Shown: in pieces, positions 15,611 through 15,824 of the stretch
How positions within the stretch are numbered: position 1 is the first letter of the stretch
How the letters are laid out: each line of letters starts with the position of its first letter
DNA from: Trichomonas tenax
Taxonomy: Eukaryota > Parabasalia > Trichomonadida > Trichomonadidae
Length of the DNA: 15,824 nt
NCBI GenBank assembly: GCA_023091735.1
Contig: JALKBU010001147.1
Location: forward strand, 1 to 15,824
Direction: 5' to 3'
Program-made: the position numbers and the translations under genes
Notes under the pieces: generated by a model
Databases searched by the model: none
Told to the model about the DNA's origin: nothing
What the model saw: the letters and a program-made list of their open reading frames with translations, nothing else

Positions 15611-15750
15611 AGTAGTAGATGATGGGGGTTAGTTGCCAATTTTTGTAACTATATATAGTGGGGACAATAACTAATATATATAGTGGGAAAAACTAAATTA
15701 ATTTTTTTATTATTTAATTTTTAATAAGTAAAAAAAGCAACTATATATAG
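15611..15750 (+). repeat. Terminal inverted repeat of the second element
   Basis: Starts AGTAGTA and matches the reverse complement of 8714-8854 along its length, most strongly from GTAACT (15645) onward. It contains two units of TATATATAGTGGG and a third, CTATATATAG, just before the ATG. The first ~30 bases of the two copies match less well, so the elements are related but not identical. Confidence 0.75.
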
Positions 15751-15824
15751 ATGGTAACGATTCAACCTGAGCTAATGAATAAATACATCAAAAAGTCTAT
15801 GGAAATCGTTAAAAAACAAGAAAA
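15751..15824 (+). CDS. TIR-adjacent element gene, 5' part only
   Basis: ATG 15751 follows the terminal repeat directly; 24 codons are visible, MVTIQPELMNKYIKKS..., open to the window end. Residues 9-16 align with MKKYIKRS of the gene at 8414-8689, and the preceding VTIQPEL aligns with the disrupted sequence upstream of it. This copy has the intact start and shows what the first element lost. Function unknown. Confidence 0.65.
   Translation, partial: MVTIQPELMNKYIKKSMEIVKKQE

Larger units (their letters stand above)
15611..15824 (+). mobile_element. Start of a second Maverick/Polinton, cut by the window end
   Basis: The terminal repeat and first gene match the end of the first element, in opposite orientation, with the interior extending past 15824. 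The two elements therefore flank 6.8 kb of host DNA with their ends facing each other. Confidence 0.75.

Overview
The window looks like nuclear DNA of a trichomonad, most likely Trichomonas vaginalis. Three things support this. The two best host genes start a few bases downstream of a TCA-pyrimidine-(A/T) initiator, the trichomonad core promoter. The host segment carries families expanded in that genome: a BspA-like leucine-rich-repeat membrane protein, a tetraspanin and a DUF3447/ankyrin-type relic. Large Maverick/Polinton DNA transposons are also present. The species call is inference; no marker gene is in the window.

Layout. (1) About 1-8854 is the terminal part of one Maverick/Polinton. 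It carries an ~18-19 bp iteron-like array (1-118), a 12-bp hairpin (305-353), a DUF3223+HNH gene (404-907), two divergent probable structural genes (1155-1901 and 1921-2391), an unknown acidic protein (2435-3031), an unknown conserved-looking protein (3107-4018), the FtsK/HerA-type packaging ATPase (4058-4897), the probable major capsid protein (4926-6553), two tiny cationic amphipathic proteins (6620-6850, 6874-7095), two unknown proteins (7158-7520, 7517-8040), two related small proteins near the end (8088-8713) and a terminal inverted repeat ending in AGTAGT (8714-8854). (2) 8855-15610 is 6.8 kb of host DNA: a broken tetraspanin gene, 2.3 kb of mostly empty sequence, a divergent Hsp70-like gene and a BspA-like gene sharing a 168-bp promoter region, and a DUF3447-like relic. 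(3) 15611-15824 is the start of a second, related Maverick facing the other way; its first gene is homologous to the terminal gene of the first element.

The genes of the first element form a virion-morphogenesis block (capsid, packaging ATPase, candidate minor capsid and membrane-active proteins). Most are broken by one or more in-frame stops or single-base frameshifts, so this copy is probably not autonomous. Its genes lack the host initiator and instead share a T-run/A-A-T-T/TTA motif just before the ATG. Several gene ends carry short hairpins. Together these suggest a virus-like expression system separate from the host's.

Limits: all family calls are from motif recognition by eye. Names for the capsid, minor capsid and tetraspanin genes need profile searches; the ATPase, Hsp70 and BspA calls are firmer.
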